From CAZIVP01 sp964542915 (GTDB taxonomy: Bacteria > Calditrichota > Calditrichia > Calditrichales > Calditrichaceae), in NCBI GenBank assembly GCA_964542915.1, contig CAZIVP010000002.1:434001-498000 (forward strand): a stretch of DNA of 64,000 bases, given 5' to 3'. The notes beneath the pieces were generated by a model that worked only from the letters and a program-made list of their open reading frames with translations, did not search any database and was not told the origin of the DNA. Shown here piece after piece: positions 33,588-43,128 of the stretch. A program made the position numbers and the translations under genes. How positions within the stretch are numbered: position 1 is the stretch's first letter; every line of letters begins with the position of its first letter.

Positions 33588-36587
33588 TTAATGATTGTCC
33601 GTCTTCGATTTGTTTGATTCCAGAGCAGGATTGGGATTCCGCAGCTTTGCCAGAAAAGTGTTGCGGGTCTGTACATTCAATTCCGCAAGCATGGTATAAT
33701 TACGCTGCAGTTGTTTCATTTGCGATACGCGGCTGTCGCGATCATTGATATTTCCGAACACAATGGCGTCTGTCGGGCAGGCCTGCTGGCACGCCGTTAC
33801 AATCTCACCGTCCTCTACCCTGCGGTTCTCATTCTGCGCCTTAATCTTTGCGCGGTTTATGCGCTGAATGCAGAACGTGCATTTTTCCATAACGCCGCGA
33901 GAACGCACCGTTACATCCGGATTCTGCGCCATTTGCAGCACTTCATCCATACCTTTGGTATAATTGAAAAAATTGAAACGACGTACTTTGTAGGGACAGT
34001 TATTGGAGCAGTAACGCGTTCCGATACACCGGTTGTAGGTCATTACGTTAAGGCCCTCATCGTCATGCAATGTGGCCTGAACCGGACAAACCTGCTCGCA
34101 TGGCGCGTTTTCGCAATGTTGACACGCCACCGGCTGGTAAACCATTTCAGGATCTTCCATATCGCCCGAGAAATAGCGGTCCAGTCGAATCCAGTGCATT
34201 TCTCTGCCCTCGGCAACCTGCTCCTTCCCTACAATAGGAATATTGTTTTCGCTTTGACAGGCGACCACACAGGCGTTGCAACCGGTACAGGCATTCAGAT
34301 CGATAGTCATACCCCATTGATAGCCCTCTTCATAACTGTGTTCTTCCCAGAGGGATTTCAACGGCGGGTGTTCAACCATTTCGCTTGCGAACTTCGGATT
34401 TTCGCGGAAATGATCCAGAGACGCCTCCCGAACCAACGGACGTCCTTCCATACTCCAATGGTCCTGTGTATTGGCCAGTTTGTAGGTTTCACCGGTCTTC
34501 TGCAGAGTGGCGCCCCTATCAAACCATGGTTGATTTACGGATCGCAGGCGATAGGCGTTGAAGCCAACATCATTACCAACACGTCCCGCGGCGGTGCGGC
34601 CGTATCCAAGATTTACGACCACCGAATGATCCGCCTGACCCGGTAAGATCATCACCGGCATCTTAAGTGTTTTGTCCCGGTATTGAATCCCTACCAATTC
34701 GCCTGTTCGCAGTCCTTTTGCTTTGGCCGTGGCGGGGCTTAACAATACGGCGTTATCCCATACCAGCTTCGTAACCGGGTCGGGCATCTCCTGAAGCCAG
34801 CCATTGTTGGCAAATCGTCCGTCAAATACAGCGGGCGAGGGTTGAAAAACCACTTCCATGTCGCCCTCCCCGGCCTTTCCTTTTGGTAGAGGATTTTGTT
34901 CAATATGCTTTTTTAGTGCGGCATAGTTAACCGCCGGATGCGTCGCCGGCAAGGCGCTTTCGGCTAACACACCGTCGTGCAGCACTTTTTCCCATTGCCT
35001 CTCAAACGAAGAAGCGCCGAGTATGTTTTGCCAGGTTTCCCGCACGATATTATAGGCGCGCTTATCCTCTCCGGTCGCCAAAAGTTCGAACACTTCCGCA
35101 TAACTTTTACTTTTAAATAAAGGCCGGATCAACGGCTGAGTGACCGCCAGCGAACCTTCCATAGCTCTTGTATCGCCCCAGCTTTCCAAATAATGACTTA
35201 ACGGCAGGTGCCAGTTTACCTTTTGCGATGTTTCATCCACATGTGTACTTAAATGGATACTTGTATCAATCTTTTTAAGCGCCGCCTCAAAATCCAGATC
35301 GGCCGGAGCGTTATAAACCGGATTACCGCCCAGCATGAAAAGCGTTTGAACCGGATCGTTATTGATGGATTCGACCAAATCGCGAAGATCGTTGTGCGAA
35401 GGCAAAGCGGCGTCTTCTACGGGTATGAATTCAATGGTCTTTCCTACATTGCCCAACGCCTGATTTAAAAGATAAACAATGGCATGAACGGCCGGCGGCT
35501 GCCTTCTGCCTGCTGTTACGATCGAACGGCCGCGATGCTTCATCAAATCGTTCACCAGTTCATTGAGCCAGTCCGGATCAAATGAGGGTCTTTCATTCAC
35601 GGATGGCATATAATCCAGGTTGATATTTAATCCGTTATCTTTAAGCGCTTCAATGAGCGCTACCAAAAAGCCAGGAATCTCCCTGCTTTGTAAACGCAAA
35701 CGGTGGTCCGCCATGCCGCCCGTTAATGAAAAGGTATTTTCAACCGCATACAGACGGCTCATGGAATCTTTTACAGAGTGTACCCGTCGCCCGTCGCTGA
35801 ATGTTTTATTCGCATTTACGTTCTCCGATTCCGTCAGCAGAAAATCCGATTCAAGGGACAGAATCACGTTTGCCCGATCATAATAATATCTGGGATGGTA
35901 ATATGCGCCGCTGGCAATGTTAATGCCCTTATAGATGTTTTCATCGCTGACCGGCTCGTACACATACCAGCGTGCGTTCGGGAAGCGCTCTTTGAAAGCT
36001 TGTTGCAAGCGGTACAAGGTGGGCGAGGCAAACGATTCACTTAATATCGTTAATCCTTCGCCGCCGTTCTCAGCGAACTGAAAAAAGCGTTCCCGCCAGT
36101 ACTCGACAAAATCGGACCAATTTTTTTCAACACCCTCGTGCAGAACGGTCTTGGACCGATCCGGATCGTACAAACCCAGAATCGATGCCTGTATCAAAGC
36201 ATTGGACTTGCCAAGCGTTGACGGATGCATTTTGTTACCTTCAATCTTGGTGGGGCGTCCTTCATGACTCTCCACCAGGAGCCCGTAAGCGCTTAACCCA
36301 AGCGGCATGGTTGTGGCGTAGTGTTTGGGGACCCCTGGTATCACATTTTCCGGAGCGTTCACATAAGGCACGATTTTCTCAACCGGTTTGCGGCATCCGG
36401 CCAGACCCGCAAATGCGATGGAAGCGCTCATTAAAGAGAGAAATTTGCGACGCGTCAGGGGATTGGTAAGCTCCGAAGCGTTTTCCGGAAACTCCCGATG
36501 TAAAAACGTTTTGAACTCTTCGCTTTCAGCCAGCTCTTCCAGGCTGCGCCAGTATGCTTTTCCCTGTAATGATTTATCTTCTTTCAT
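33588..36587 (-). CDS. actB: Alternative complex III iron-sulfur subunit ActB
   Basis: The start is the ATG at 36587, whose ATGA overlaps the actA stop. The ATG three codons upstream is less likely. At 999 residues it combines a Tat-type signal (TRRKFLSLMSASIAF), a molybdopterin-oxidoreductase-like domain that in this family lacks the cofactor, and a C-terminal ferredoxin-like domain. The latter shows Cys motifs CTGCNACVVAC, CQHCENAPCEQVCP, CIGTRYCSNNCP and CTFCIQR with CQQACP, which fit three 4Fe-4S clusters and one 3Fe-4S cluster. It passes electrons from quinol toward ActA. Confidence 0.95.
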   Translation of the reverse strand: MKEDKSLQGKAYWRSLEELAESEEFKTFLHREFPENASELTNPLTRRKFLSLMSASIAFAGLAGCRKPVEKIVPYVNAPENVIPGVPKHYATTMPLGLSAYGLLVESHEGRPTKIEGNKMHPSTLGKSNALIQASILGLYDPDRSKTVLHEGVEKNWSDFVEYWRERFFQFAENGGEGLTILSESFASPTLYRLQQAFKERFPNARWYVYEPVSDENIYKGINIASGAYYHPRYYYDRANVILSLESDFLLTESENVNANKTFSDGRRVHSVKDSMSRLYAVENTFSLTGGMADHRLRLQSREIPGFLVALIEALKDNGLNINLDYMPSVNERPSFDPDWLNELVNDLMKHRGRSIVTAGRRQPPAVHAIVYLLNQALGNVGKTIEFIPVEDAALPSHNDLRDLVESINNDPVQTLFMLGGNPVYNAPADLDFEAALKKIDTSIHLSTHVDETSQKVNWHLPLSHYLESWGDTRAMEGSLAVTQPLIRPLFKSKSYAEVFELLATGEDKRAYNIVRETWQNILGASSFERQWEKVLHDGVLAESALPATHPAVNYAALKKHIEQNPLPKGKAGEGDMEVVFQPSPAVFDGRFANNGWLQEMPDPVTKLVWDNAVLLSPATAKAKGLRTGELVGIQYRDKTLKMPVMILPGQADHSVVVNLGYGRTAAGRVGNDVGFNAYRLRSVNQPWFDRGATLQKTGETYKLANTQDHWSMEGRPLVREASLDHFRENPKFASEMVEHPPLKSLWEEHSYEEGYQWGMTIDLNACTGCNACVVACQSENNIPIVGKEQVAEGREMHWIRLDRYFSGDMEDPEMVYQPVACQHCENAPCEQVCPVQATLHDDEGLNVMTYNRCIGTRYCSNNCPYKVRRFNFFNYTKGMDEVLQMAQNPDVTVRSRGVMEKCTFCIQRINRAKIKAQNENRRVEDGEIVTACQQACPTDAIVFGNINDRDSRVSQMKQLQRNYTMLAELNVQTRNTFLAKLRNPNPALESNKSKTDNH

Positions 36588-37231
36588 CGATGACATCCCG
36601 AGCAGTCTAATGGTGGTGCAATGTTTTTTTCATCTATTAATTTTTTAGCGAACTGTTCCTGATCGTCAGGCGGCGTCCAGTTCATCTTGGTTAAAGCATC
36701 GCGCGGTCGCAAATGCATCTCGGGATTGCGGTGGCAATCCAGACACCAGCCCATACTCAATGGCTTCTTCTGTTCAACCACTTCCATGGACCGCACATCG
36801 CCATGGCACGATTCGCATCCCACGCCTGCATTGAGATGGGCGCTGTGATCGAAATATGCGTAGTCCGGCAACTGATGGACGCGCACCCATTCAATGGGTT
36901 TTCCCGATGCCCAGCTCTCACGCACTTTCAACAACTTTTCACTTTCCGTGGCTACATTTGTGTGGCAGTTCATACATGTTTGGGTCGATGGGATATTGGC
37001 CTGAGCCGATCGCTCCACCGCTGTGTGGCAGTATCGACAATCCAAACCCAGATCTCCGGCATGTAGTTTATGACTGTAGGGAACGGGTTGTTCAGGACGG
37101 TAGCCCACTTCAAGATACTCTGGCGATCCGTAAAACCAGAAGAAAAAGACGGCGAACACGACAAGCAGAATAACACCTGCTAAAACATACAGGGGGACTC
37201 GATTGCTCCATTCCGGGAAGATTTGTGCCAA
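36584..37231 (-). CDS. actA: Alternative complex III penta-heme cytochrome c ActA
   Basis: The 215-residue protein has one N-terminal membrane helix (VPLYVLAGVILLVVFAVFFFWF) and five CxxCH heme sites: CRYCH, CMNCH, CESCH, CLDCH and CSGCH, the last one residue before the C-terminus. This is the standard penta-heme ActA. The start is a TTG with GGAG seven bases upstream. The last heme-binding His and the terminal Arg directly precede the stop that overlaps actB. Confidence 0.95.
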   Translation of the reverse strand: MAQIFPEWSNRVPLYVLAGVILLVVFAVFFFWFYGSPEYLEVGYRPEQPVPYSHKLHAGDLGLDCRYCHTAVERSAQANIPSTQTCMNCHTNVATESEKLLKVRESWASGKPIEWVRVHQLPDYAYFDHSAHLNAGVGCESCHGDVRSMEVVEQKKPLSMGWCLDCHRNPEMHLRPRDALTKMNWTPPDDQEQFAKKLIDEKNIAPPLDCSGCHR

Positions 37232-37269
37232 AGCAGCGCTCCTTGCATTAATCGATCACTAAACAAATT

Positions 37270-38124
37270 TCACAACACACCATCCACAATCACGGCGATA
37301 AACAGTACAAATAAATAGACGATGGAATAACCGAACAATCCACGAAAATATCTTTCGGTTCTGTATCGCAACGCATCGTACGATTTTTTAAGGAATAACA
37401 GGCCTGCCAATGAAGAAACCAGACCGTAAATAATCCCCATTTGCGGCGAAATAAATAGCGCCAGACTGATGCCAACCAGCATCCAGGTATAAGCCACGAT
37501 CTGTTTCAATGTGCTCCGGGTTCCGCGTATGACCGGCATCATCGGTAATTGTGCCTTAACATAGTCATCCTGATAAAAAAGCGCCAGCGCCCAAAAATGC
37601 GGCGGCGTCCAGAAAAAGATGACAAGGAACAAAATCCAGGGATCGAGGCTCATCGTACCGCGGGCCGCTACCCATGCACCCACAGGCGCCATGGCGCCCG
37701 CGGCGCCGCCAATTACAATATTTTGCGGCGTATTCGGTTTCAATAATAATGTGTAAATCAAACTGTAAAACAAAATGGTTGCCAACGAGAGTAGCGCGCT
37801 GTACCAATTAAAGAAAAAGCCAAACATCAGCACGCCGATTACCCCTATAGCAATAGAAAAAATTAAGGCTTTTTGAGCCGGAATAATATGTTGAGGCAAA
37901 GGGCGACGCTTCGAAGTACGACTCATCCGGGCATCCACTTCACGCTCAAAGTATTGATTGAGAGCATTGGCCGATCCGCCGGTAAGATAAAGCGCAATTA
38001 AAATCAGTAATATCTGAAATGGTTGATCAATCAGGCTGCCTTCAAGAATAAGCGCCGTGGCGCCTGTAATGATAACCAACAGCATGATCGAAGGTTTTGT
38101 TAAATCAAAATATGCTTTCAGCAT
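37270..38124 (-). CDS. ctaB: Protoheme IX farnesyltransferase (heme O synthase)
   Basis: This 284-residue UbiA-family membrane enzyme has NQYFEREVDARMSRTSKRRPLP, the prenyl-diphosphate-binding Asp motif of heme O synthases, and FFWTPPHFWALALFYQDDYVKAQLPMMP, their second motif. It converts heme B to heme O, which CtaA then oxidises to heme A. It appears to be the first gene of the 16-gene respiratory supercluster, 38 bp before actA. Confidence 0.95.
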   Translation of the reverse strand: MLKAYFDLTKPSIMLLVIITGATALILEGSLIDQPFQILLILIALYLTGGSANALNQYFEREVDARMSRTSKRRPLPQHIIPAQKALIFSIAIGVIGVLMFGFFFNWYSALLSLATILFYSLIYTLLLKPNTPQNIVIGGAAGAMAPVGAWVAARGTMSLDPWILFLVIFFWTPPHFWALALFYQDDYVKAQLPMMPVIRGTRSTLKQIVAYTWMLVGISLALFISPQMGIIYGLVSSLAGLLFLKKSYDALRYRTERYFRGLFGYSIVYLFVLFIAVIVDGVL

Positions 38125-38538
38125 GGGATCACCAACATTATCACAAGTTTATCTAAATACCATAACAACTTTGTAAATTTAAAGACAACACTAAACTTTT
38201 AATTGCTAAATTATATTCCCATGTATATTCCATTTTTCACATCTAATTATGATTAAACGATGCTTGCAAAGATATTAATAGATAAATAATGATACAATTA
38301 TTTTAAAGAGCGTTGACGCCGCCATCATAATCAAACCTGCGCGGTACGATTTCACTTAATTTGGACGCGTCGGGTCATTTATTAATTCTGTATAGGATAA
38401 TTATGAGGCGATGAGTGGGTGATAAACGTTCATTAAGTAAAATGCATTTTGAATGCGTGATGTGGGTCAACATTCGATCCAAGGATACCGTTAATTTTAT
38501 TTTCTGAATGCTTAAAAGCTAAGTGAGGCAAAACCATT
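38125..38538. other. Divergent intergenic region upstream of ctaB
   Basis: This 414-bp AT-rich gap must promote the respiratory operon (-) and the SMC-like gene (+). A perfect TATAAT on the minus strand (38210-38215) is the best -10 candidate for ctaB, but no good -35 box stands before it. I see no hairpin, ORF or sigma-54 site. Confidence 0.35.
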
Positions 38539-40305
38539 ATGAAACTGATTTCCCTGGAGATATCGGGATTCAAGCATTACAGCGCCAGCTCGAAAATTAA
38601 TTTTGAAGACGAACACAAAAATCCCATCGTCGAAATACAGGACAAAAATAAATTTTACCTTTTTGAAATTATACTGGCCATCATTTTCGGGCTCAACGAT
38701 GAGGAAAAACAAAAATTCCGGGGAGATGTCAATGAATCCAAAACGCATACCGGCTTACTGACCTTTAACTTTGATCATCAAACGATGATCATCGAACGCG
38801 ATTTCAGCACCAACTTTGTCGCCTGCCTCCTTTCGGATGCGCACACTGCAAAACCGATCTTTCAGGGTAAAGATTATGTCGGCAGCGATTATTCAAGGCC
38901 CTATTTGCAGATGCTGCAAACGGTTTTTCCTCTGATCGATAAAACCATCTACCAGGAAATCATTCATGCGCTTTATCACGATAAACAGGCAACGCTATCC
39001 GATATTCTGAATACCTTTAGTTTGATTCTCAGCCCGCGTTTTAAAATTAACCGTTATTACAATTTGTTAAAAGATACCTATGATTTTATGCAATCCGACC
39101 GTGATCATCTGGATGAAATCAAAAGAAACGGTAAAGCGGAATCGCTTTATTTAAATACCAAGAAGGAGTTATTGGAACGTGCGCTGAAAATAAAAGGCGG
39201 TATTGATGATATTCAGCAGTTGAAAGAGCAGTTTAGTGTTTTTGTGGATAAAATCCGGCGCAAAAAGCAACTTGCAAATTCGGCATTAACGATCCTTAAC
39301 GAACGCTTTGCACCGATTAAATCTCATAATGCTTTACAGGTACGTGCGGATGTCCTTTTGTGGAAAAGCCTTAAAGATTTAAAAAACCAATCGGAACAAA
39401 AATTACAGTCTCTTAAATCGAGAGAACAGGAGATCCAATCCATACTGGCCGATAACTTTAAGGAATATGAATCCCTACCCAATCTATTCCTCATGAACAT
39501 CGACCACATGTTGGAATTACGCCGTACGCTTGAACAAAGCGAAAAAGAATTCAAACACATCCAAAATCAAATTGTAGAAGAAGAACGGCGCCTGGTGCAA
39601 AAAAGTCGGTTTAAGTGGATATTGTTGCTTGCAACGCCGCCATTGGTTTTCTTGGCGGCTTTTCTATTATTTGGCAACAACTGGCTGTTGACGATCCCGG
39701 AATCCATTTTGACAATCATAATCATTCTGTTCTTCTATAGTCACAAACTGGATAAAATCCGGGATAAAATACATAATCTGACGGAAGAATCACACATATT
39801 ACAAAAACGCATGTTCGATTTAAAAAATGAAATGGAGCGTTTACAGGCAAAGTATCCTTTGCTTAAGGATGAAGATGAGCTCCCCAAGCACATTGAACGC
39901 TTTAAAAAATATCGCAGTTTCCAAATCGAATTAAAACAGCTCCGAAAAGAAATCAATTATACGCAATCCAGTTTGGAGTCGGATTCTTACATTCGCCAGT
40001 TGCCGGAGCTGGAAGAAAAATACCAGGATTTGATCGACCTCGAACGCCCCGACCTTGAAGATTATCTCAATGATTTTGTATCGATCAAGCGCCAGATGCT
40101 CGAAATGCATGCCCAGAATATCGATTTCCCGGAGACGGAATTTTTAAATGAAGTCAATTTTAAATACGACCAGCTCCAAAAGAAAATGCAATCCTTATAT
40201 CAGGAATTAACGGCTTATATTCCCAACCGCTCGCCGCATCAATCCCTTGAAGAGGCTCTCGAATACGTTACGTTGCATTTAAAGAATTTAAATTATAAAA
40301 ATTGA
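38539..40305 (+). CDS. Membrane-anchored SMC/YhaN-like coiled-coil protein without a working P-loop
   Basis: The 588-residue protein starts like an SMC/RecF/YhaN head (MKLISLEISGFKHYSASSKINF). However, the Walker A position reads QDKNKFYLFEIILAIIFGL where the family has GPNxxGKST, so ATP binding there is unlikely. Later an IERDFS segment matches the end of the N-terminal head. Long coiled coils (about 190-375 and 425-580) flank two membrane helices (about 378-430), as in some YhaN-like proteins. No Walker B, signature or C-terminal head was found before the stop, so it is half a head plus a tether. The partner protein and function are unknown. A GTGAGG ribosome site precedes the ATG. Confidence 0.65.
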   Translation: MKLISLEISGFKHYSASSKINFEDEHKNPIVEIQDKNKFYLFEIILAIIFGLNDEEKQKFRGDVNESKTHTGLLTFNFDHQTMIIERDFSTNFVACLLSDAHTAKPIFQGKDYVGSDYSRPYLQMLQTVFPLIDKTIYQEIIHALYHDKQATLSDILNTFSLILSPRFKINRYYNLLKDTYDFMQSDRDHLDEIKRNGKAESLYLNTKKELLERALKIKGGIDDIQQLKEQFSVFVDKIRRKKQLANSALTILNERFAPIKSHNALQVRADVLLWKSLKDLKNQSEQKLQSLKSREQEIQSILADNFKEYESLPNLFLMNIDHMLELRRTLEQSEKEFKHIQNQIVEEERRLVQKSRFKWILLLATPPLVFLAAFLLFGNNWLLTIPESILTIIIILFFYSHKLDKIRDKIHNLTEESHILQKRMFDLKNEMERLQAKYPLLKDEDELPKHIERFKKYRSFQIELKQLRKEINYTQSSLESDSYIRQLPELEEKYQDLIDLERPDLEDYLNDFVSIKRQMLEMHAQNIDFPETEFLNEVNFKYDQLQKKMQSLYQELTAYIPNRSPHQSLEEALEYVTLHLKNLNYKN

Positions 40306-40343
40306 TACGTAATAGCCCCATACTGACGCTCTAACCAGTTTTT

Positions 40344-41717
40344 TTAAGATGCCGCATTTTGGAATTTTGCGTCATACGGTATATCGAGCGCATCCAATTT
40401 TTCTTTGAACTGCGTAAGTGAAAGACCCGAATCCCGGGCAGCGCGTTCCAGATCACCCTGATGGCTATGTAACTGTTTCAGGAAATATAATTTTTCAAAC
40501 TCTTTTAATGCCGCTTCATAGGAATTACCCGAGATCAGCAATGCATTGGTACGATCCATTTGAATGGCGGTTGCAGCGGTGCCGTAATCAATAACATTGG
40601 CGTTACAAAACAGGACCATGCGATACACGGCGGATTTGAGTTGCCTTACGTTGCCCACCCATGGCTTCTCCATGATAAGCTGCAAAGCTTCGTCGCTAAA
40701 ATGTGTTATGGTTTTCCCGAATTTTTCACAACCTCTTCTCAGAAAAAAATGCGCAAGTGGCTGGATATCTTCCGGCCGTTCACGCAGCGGAGGAATCTTG
40801 ATTGTAACCATGTTCAATCGGTAAAAAAGGTCGCGACGAAATACACCTTTCACGATTTCCTGTTGCAAATCCTTATTTGTTGCCGCCACAATCCTAACAT
40901 CCGATTTTCGTTGCCCGGTTTCTCCGAGCCTCCGGTATTCGCCGCTTTGCAAGAATTGCAACAATTTGGCCTGGGAAGCTATCGGCAGTTCCGCAATTTC
41001 ATCTAAAAAAAGGGTACCGTTACCCGCCGCCTCTATCTTACCCTTATTTGCTTTTTGCGCTCCAGTGAAGGCGCCCTGTTCATAACCGAACAATTCGGCT
41101 TCCACCAAATTATGCGGAATGGCAGCACAATTAACGGTAACAAATGGTTCCGAAGCCCGGTCGCTGTGGTAATGAATCAGCTTGGCTACCACATCTTTAC
41201 CAACACCGCTATCGCCCTGGATGAGCACCTTGGTGTTCGTTTGCGATACCTGTAATACTTCTTTATAAATGCGCTGAATGATTGCGCTTTTTCCAACTAC
41301 ATAAACCTTTTTGTTTAATTCCCTCTTAAGTTCATTGGTCAGATTCGTAAGTTTATTTTTCTCGAGAGCACGCTCGATGGTTATGAGCAATCGATCCACA
41401 TCCAATGGTTTTTCAAGAAAATCGTATGCGCCCATCTTGGTGGCTTCGACCGCGGTTTGCAGCGTTGAGGCCCCGGATACCATTATGATCGGCAAATGTG
41501 GTTTTGATTCTACAATACGTTTGAGGATATCCAGACCATCCATTTTTTGATTGAGATATACATCCAGTAAAATGGAACCCCACCGCTCAGAAAGCGCTCT
41601 TTTTAAGCCCCCTTCGCCTTCTGTGGAATATTCGAGTTCATAACCGCGCAAACTCAACGTCTTTTTGACCTGCTCGCAATAATCGTGGTTATCATCGATT
41701 AAGAAGATACGTTCCAT
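40344..41717 (-). CDS. NtrC-family sigma-54-dependent response regulator
   Basis: The 457-residue regulator has a receiver domain (LIDDNHD, phospho-Asp52 in ILLDVYL, Lys in LEKPL), a sigma-54-interacting AAA+ domain with Walker A GDSGVGKDV, the GAFTGA loop that contacts sigma-54, and Walker B GTLFLDEIAELP. A C-terminal Fis-like helix-turn-helix (DLERAARDSGLSLTQFKEKL) completes it. It activates transcription from sigma-54 promoters when phosphorylated. It overlaps the upstream sensor gene by 19 bp. No complete -24/-12 promoter was found in the window, so its targets are not obvious. Confidence 0.94.
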   Translation of the reverse strand: MERIFLIDDNHDYCEQVKKTLSLRGYELEYSTEGEGGLKRALSERWGSILLDVYLNQKMDGLDILKRIVESKPHLPIIMVSGASTLQTAVEATKMGAYDFLEKPLDVDRLLITIERALEKNKLTNLTNELKRELNKKVYVVGKSAIIQRIYKEVLQVSQTNTKVLIQGDSGVGKDVVAKLIHYHSDRASEPFVTVNCAAIPHNLVEAELFGYEQGAFTGAQKANKGKIEAAGNGTLFLDEIAELPIASQAKLLQFLQSGEYRRLGETGQRKSDVRIVAATNKDLQQEIVKGVFRRDLFYRLNMVTIKIPPLRERPEDIQPLAHFFLRRGCEKFGKTITHFSDEALQLIMEKPWVGNVRQLKSAVYRMVLFCNANVIDYGTAATAIQMDRTNALLISGNSYEAALKEFEKLYFLKQLHSHQGDLERAARDSGLSLTQFKEKLDALDIPYDAKFQNAAS

Positions 41718-42829
41718 GTTACTTTTTCCTGTTCCCTATCTTCAATTATTTCCTCTTCTTTCAACGGTAGATTAAATTCTAAACAAAAAATGCCATCATC
41801 TTTCGTTTCGTTGATCCTAATGGACGCCCCTTGTTGCATCAAGACCTGATTCACATAGCTAAACATGTTTTTCTCTTCCAGACGTGGCCCATCGACCGGA
41901 GCTTCTTTATTAGAGGAAATTGGATTACAATGTATTTGAACCGGTAGTGATAAGCCGTCCCTCTTTGGAACGGTCTCTTTTACTGTTAGCGACAGTTGAA
42001 CAGGCGTTTCCATGCTCCGCAAACATAACATACAGAGTTTCGGAATCGCCCAGAACAACAGCTCCTTGTCTGCGACACAGTCTCCGTCGTTCGTGTTTTT
42101 AATATGCACTTCTGTTTTATGATTGGGCCAATCGCGATTTATGCGTGTTGCCAGCTCTTTTAGAAAGACCGTGAAATCGCCCAATGGAAGGGTATCTTTA
42201 TGATTGCGGTTAAGGAACGAAAGAATGCGCGTATGCTCATGGGCCTCTTCTCCGGCCCTCAAAGCAGTATCGATTATTTCCTGCCATTCTTGACGTGTCT
42301 CTGCGTCGATTTCCATTGGCTTCATCATGTATTCCAGATTCTTTAACGCCATATCAATCGTATTGAGCGGCGTTCGAATATCGTGGGCTAATTCGCGATA
42401 TACATTTTTTTTAAGATCGTAGTTTAAATATTGGAAAGAAGACGGCATGGTATCCATTTTAACGAGGAAACGTTTACTGAAGAAGGATATTGGTAATGGC
42501 TTTGTGTTCAAAATATAATGGAAATCATCCAGGGTTACCGCAACAGTGTTTTGGGAAAAATGCTCACTCTTGCCGGCGCTGTTTGCAACCGTAATTTGCT
42601 CTTTCAGTACCTCATAGAACGATGATGGTATTGTGCGGCCTCTAAAGCGATCCATAAAGCGGTCGGAAGCGTAAATTAAGTTGCCATTGCGATCACACAG
42701 TAACCAGGGGACGTCTAAACTTGCGACCAGTATGGAATACATGTTCTTTTTCCGGTATCGATCACTAACCATTAGAATTATCAATGCTATCAGGAGTACG
42801 AAAAACGTGGTTACTGTCATGATATCCAT
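41699..42829 (-). CDS. Atypical sensor histidine kinase with a degenerate ATPase domain
   Basis: The 376-residue protein has an N-terminal membrane helix (3-22), a PAS-like segment (LLCDRNGNLIYASDRFMDRFRGR) and a clear H-box, ELAHDIRTPLN with His149. The ATPase part that follows is much altered. The N-box Asn is missing (KELLFWAIPKLCMLC), no DxGxG was found, and the G2 position reads KNMFS where GLGLS is usual. It may be a phosphatase, a phosphotransfer partner or a sensor that needs another kinase to phosphorylate it. It overlaps and likely controls the NtrC-type regulator. Confidence 0.75.
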   Translation of the reverse strand: MDIMTVTTFFVLLIALIILMVSDRYRKKNMYSILVASLDVPWLLCDRNGNLIYASDRFMDRFRGRTIPSSFYEVLKEQITVANSAGKSEHFSQNTVAVTLDDFHYILNTKPLPISFFSKRFLVKMDTMPSSFQYLNYDLKKNVYRELAHDIRTPLNTIDMALKNLEYMMKPMEIDAETRQEWQEIIDTALRAGEEAHEHTRILSFLNRNHKDTLPLGDFTVFLKELATRINRDWPNHKTEVHIKNTNDGDCVADKELLFWAIPKLCMLCLRSMETPVQLSLTVKETVPKRDGLSLPVQIHCNPISSNKEAPVDGPRLEEKNMFSYVNQVLMQQGASIRINETKDDGIFCLEFNLPLKEEEIIEDREQEKVTWNVSS

Positions 42830-43128
42830 ATTTCATTAAAGGTATGAGGAACCTTCGTGGTCCGTCTTTTCTTATAAAAAATGAGATTAAACCGATTCAC
42901 ATATATTTAATACAACTTTAATAACAATCGTTCGTGCAGTCAAGGCAAAATTCAGACACTGGTTCAAAACTCCGTATATACCGTAAGCATAAATTCTCCT
43001 GGTCCGATTAAACCATGCACCGGAAATTTTTATAGTTGCCGATTTTTTCGTTTTTTAAAAATGCATATATTGTTTTATGGTTGTTATAGGCTAACCGAAT
43101 TATTGAACAAAATCGCGGAAGGATTGCA

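Noticed and set aside
33711..34646. 311-codon open frame on the + strand
   Set aside because: It lies entirely inside actB on the other strand, has no ribosome site, and actB is strongly supported by its iron-sulfur motifs.
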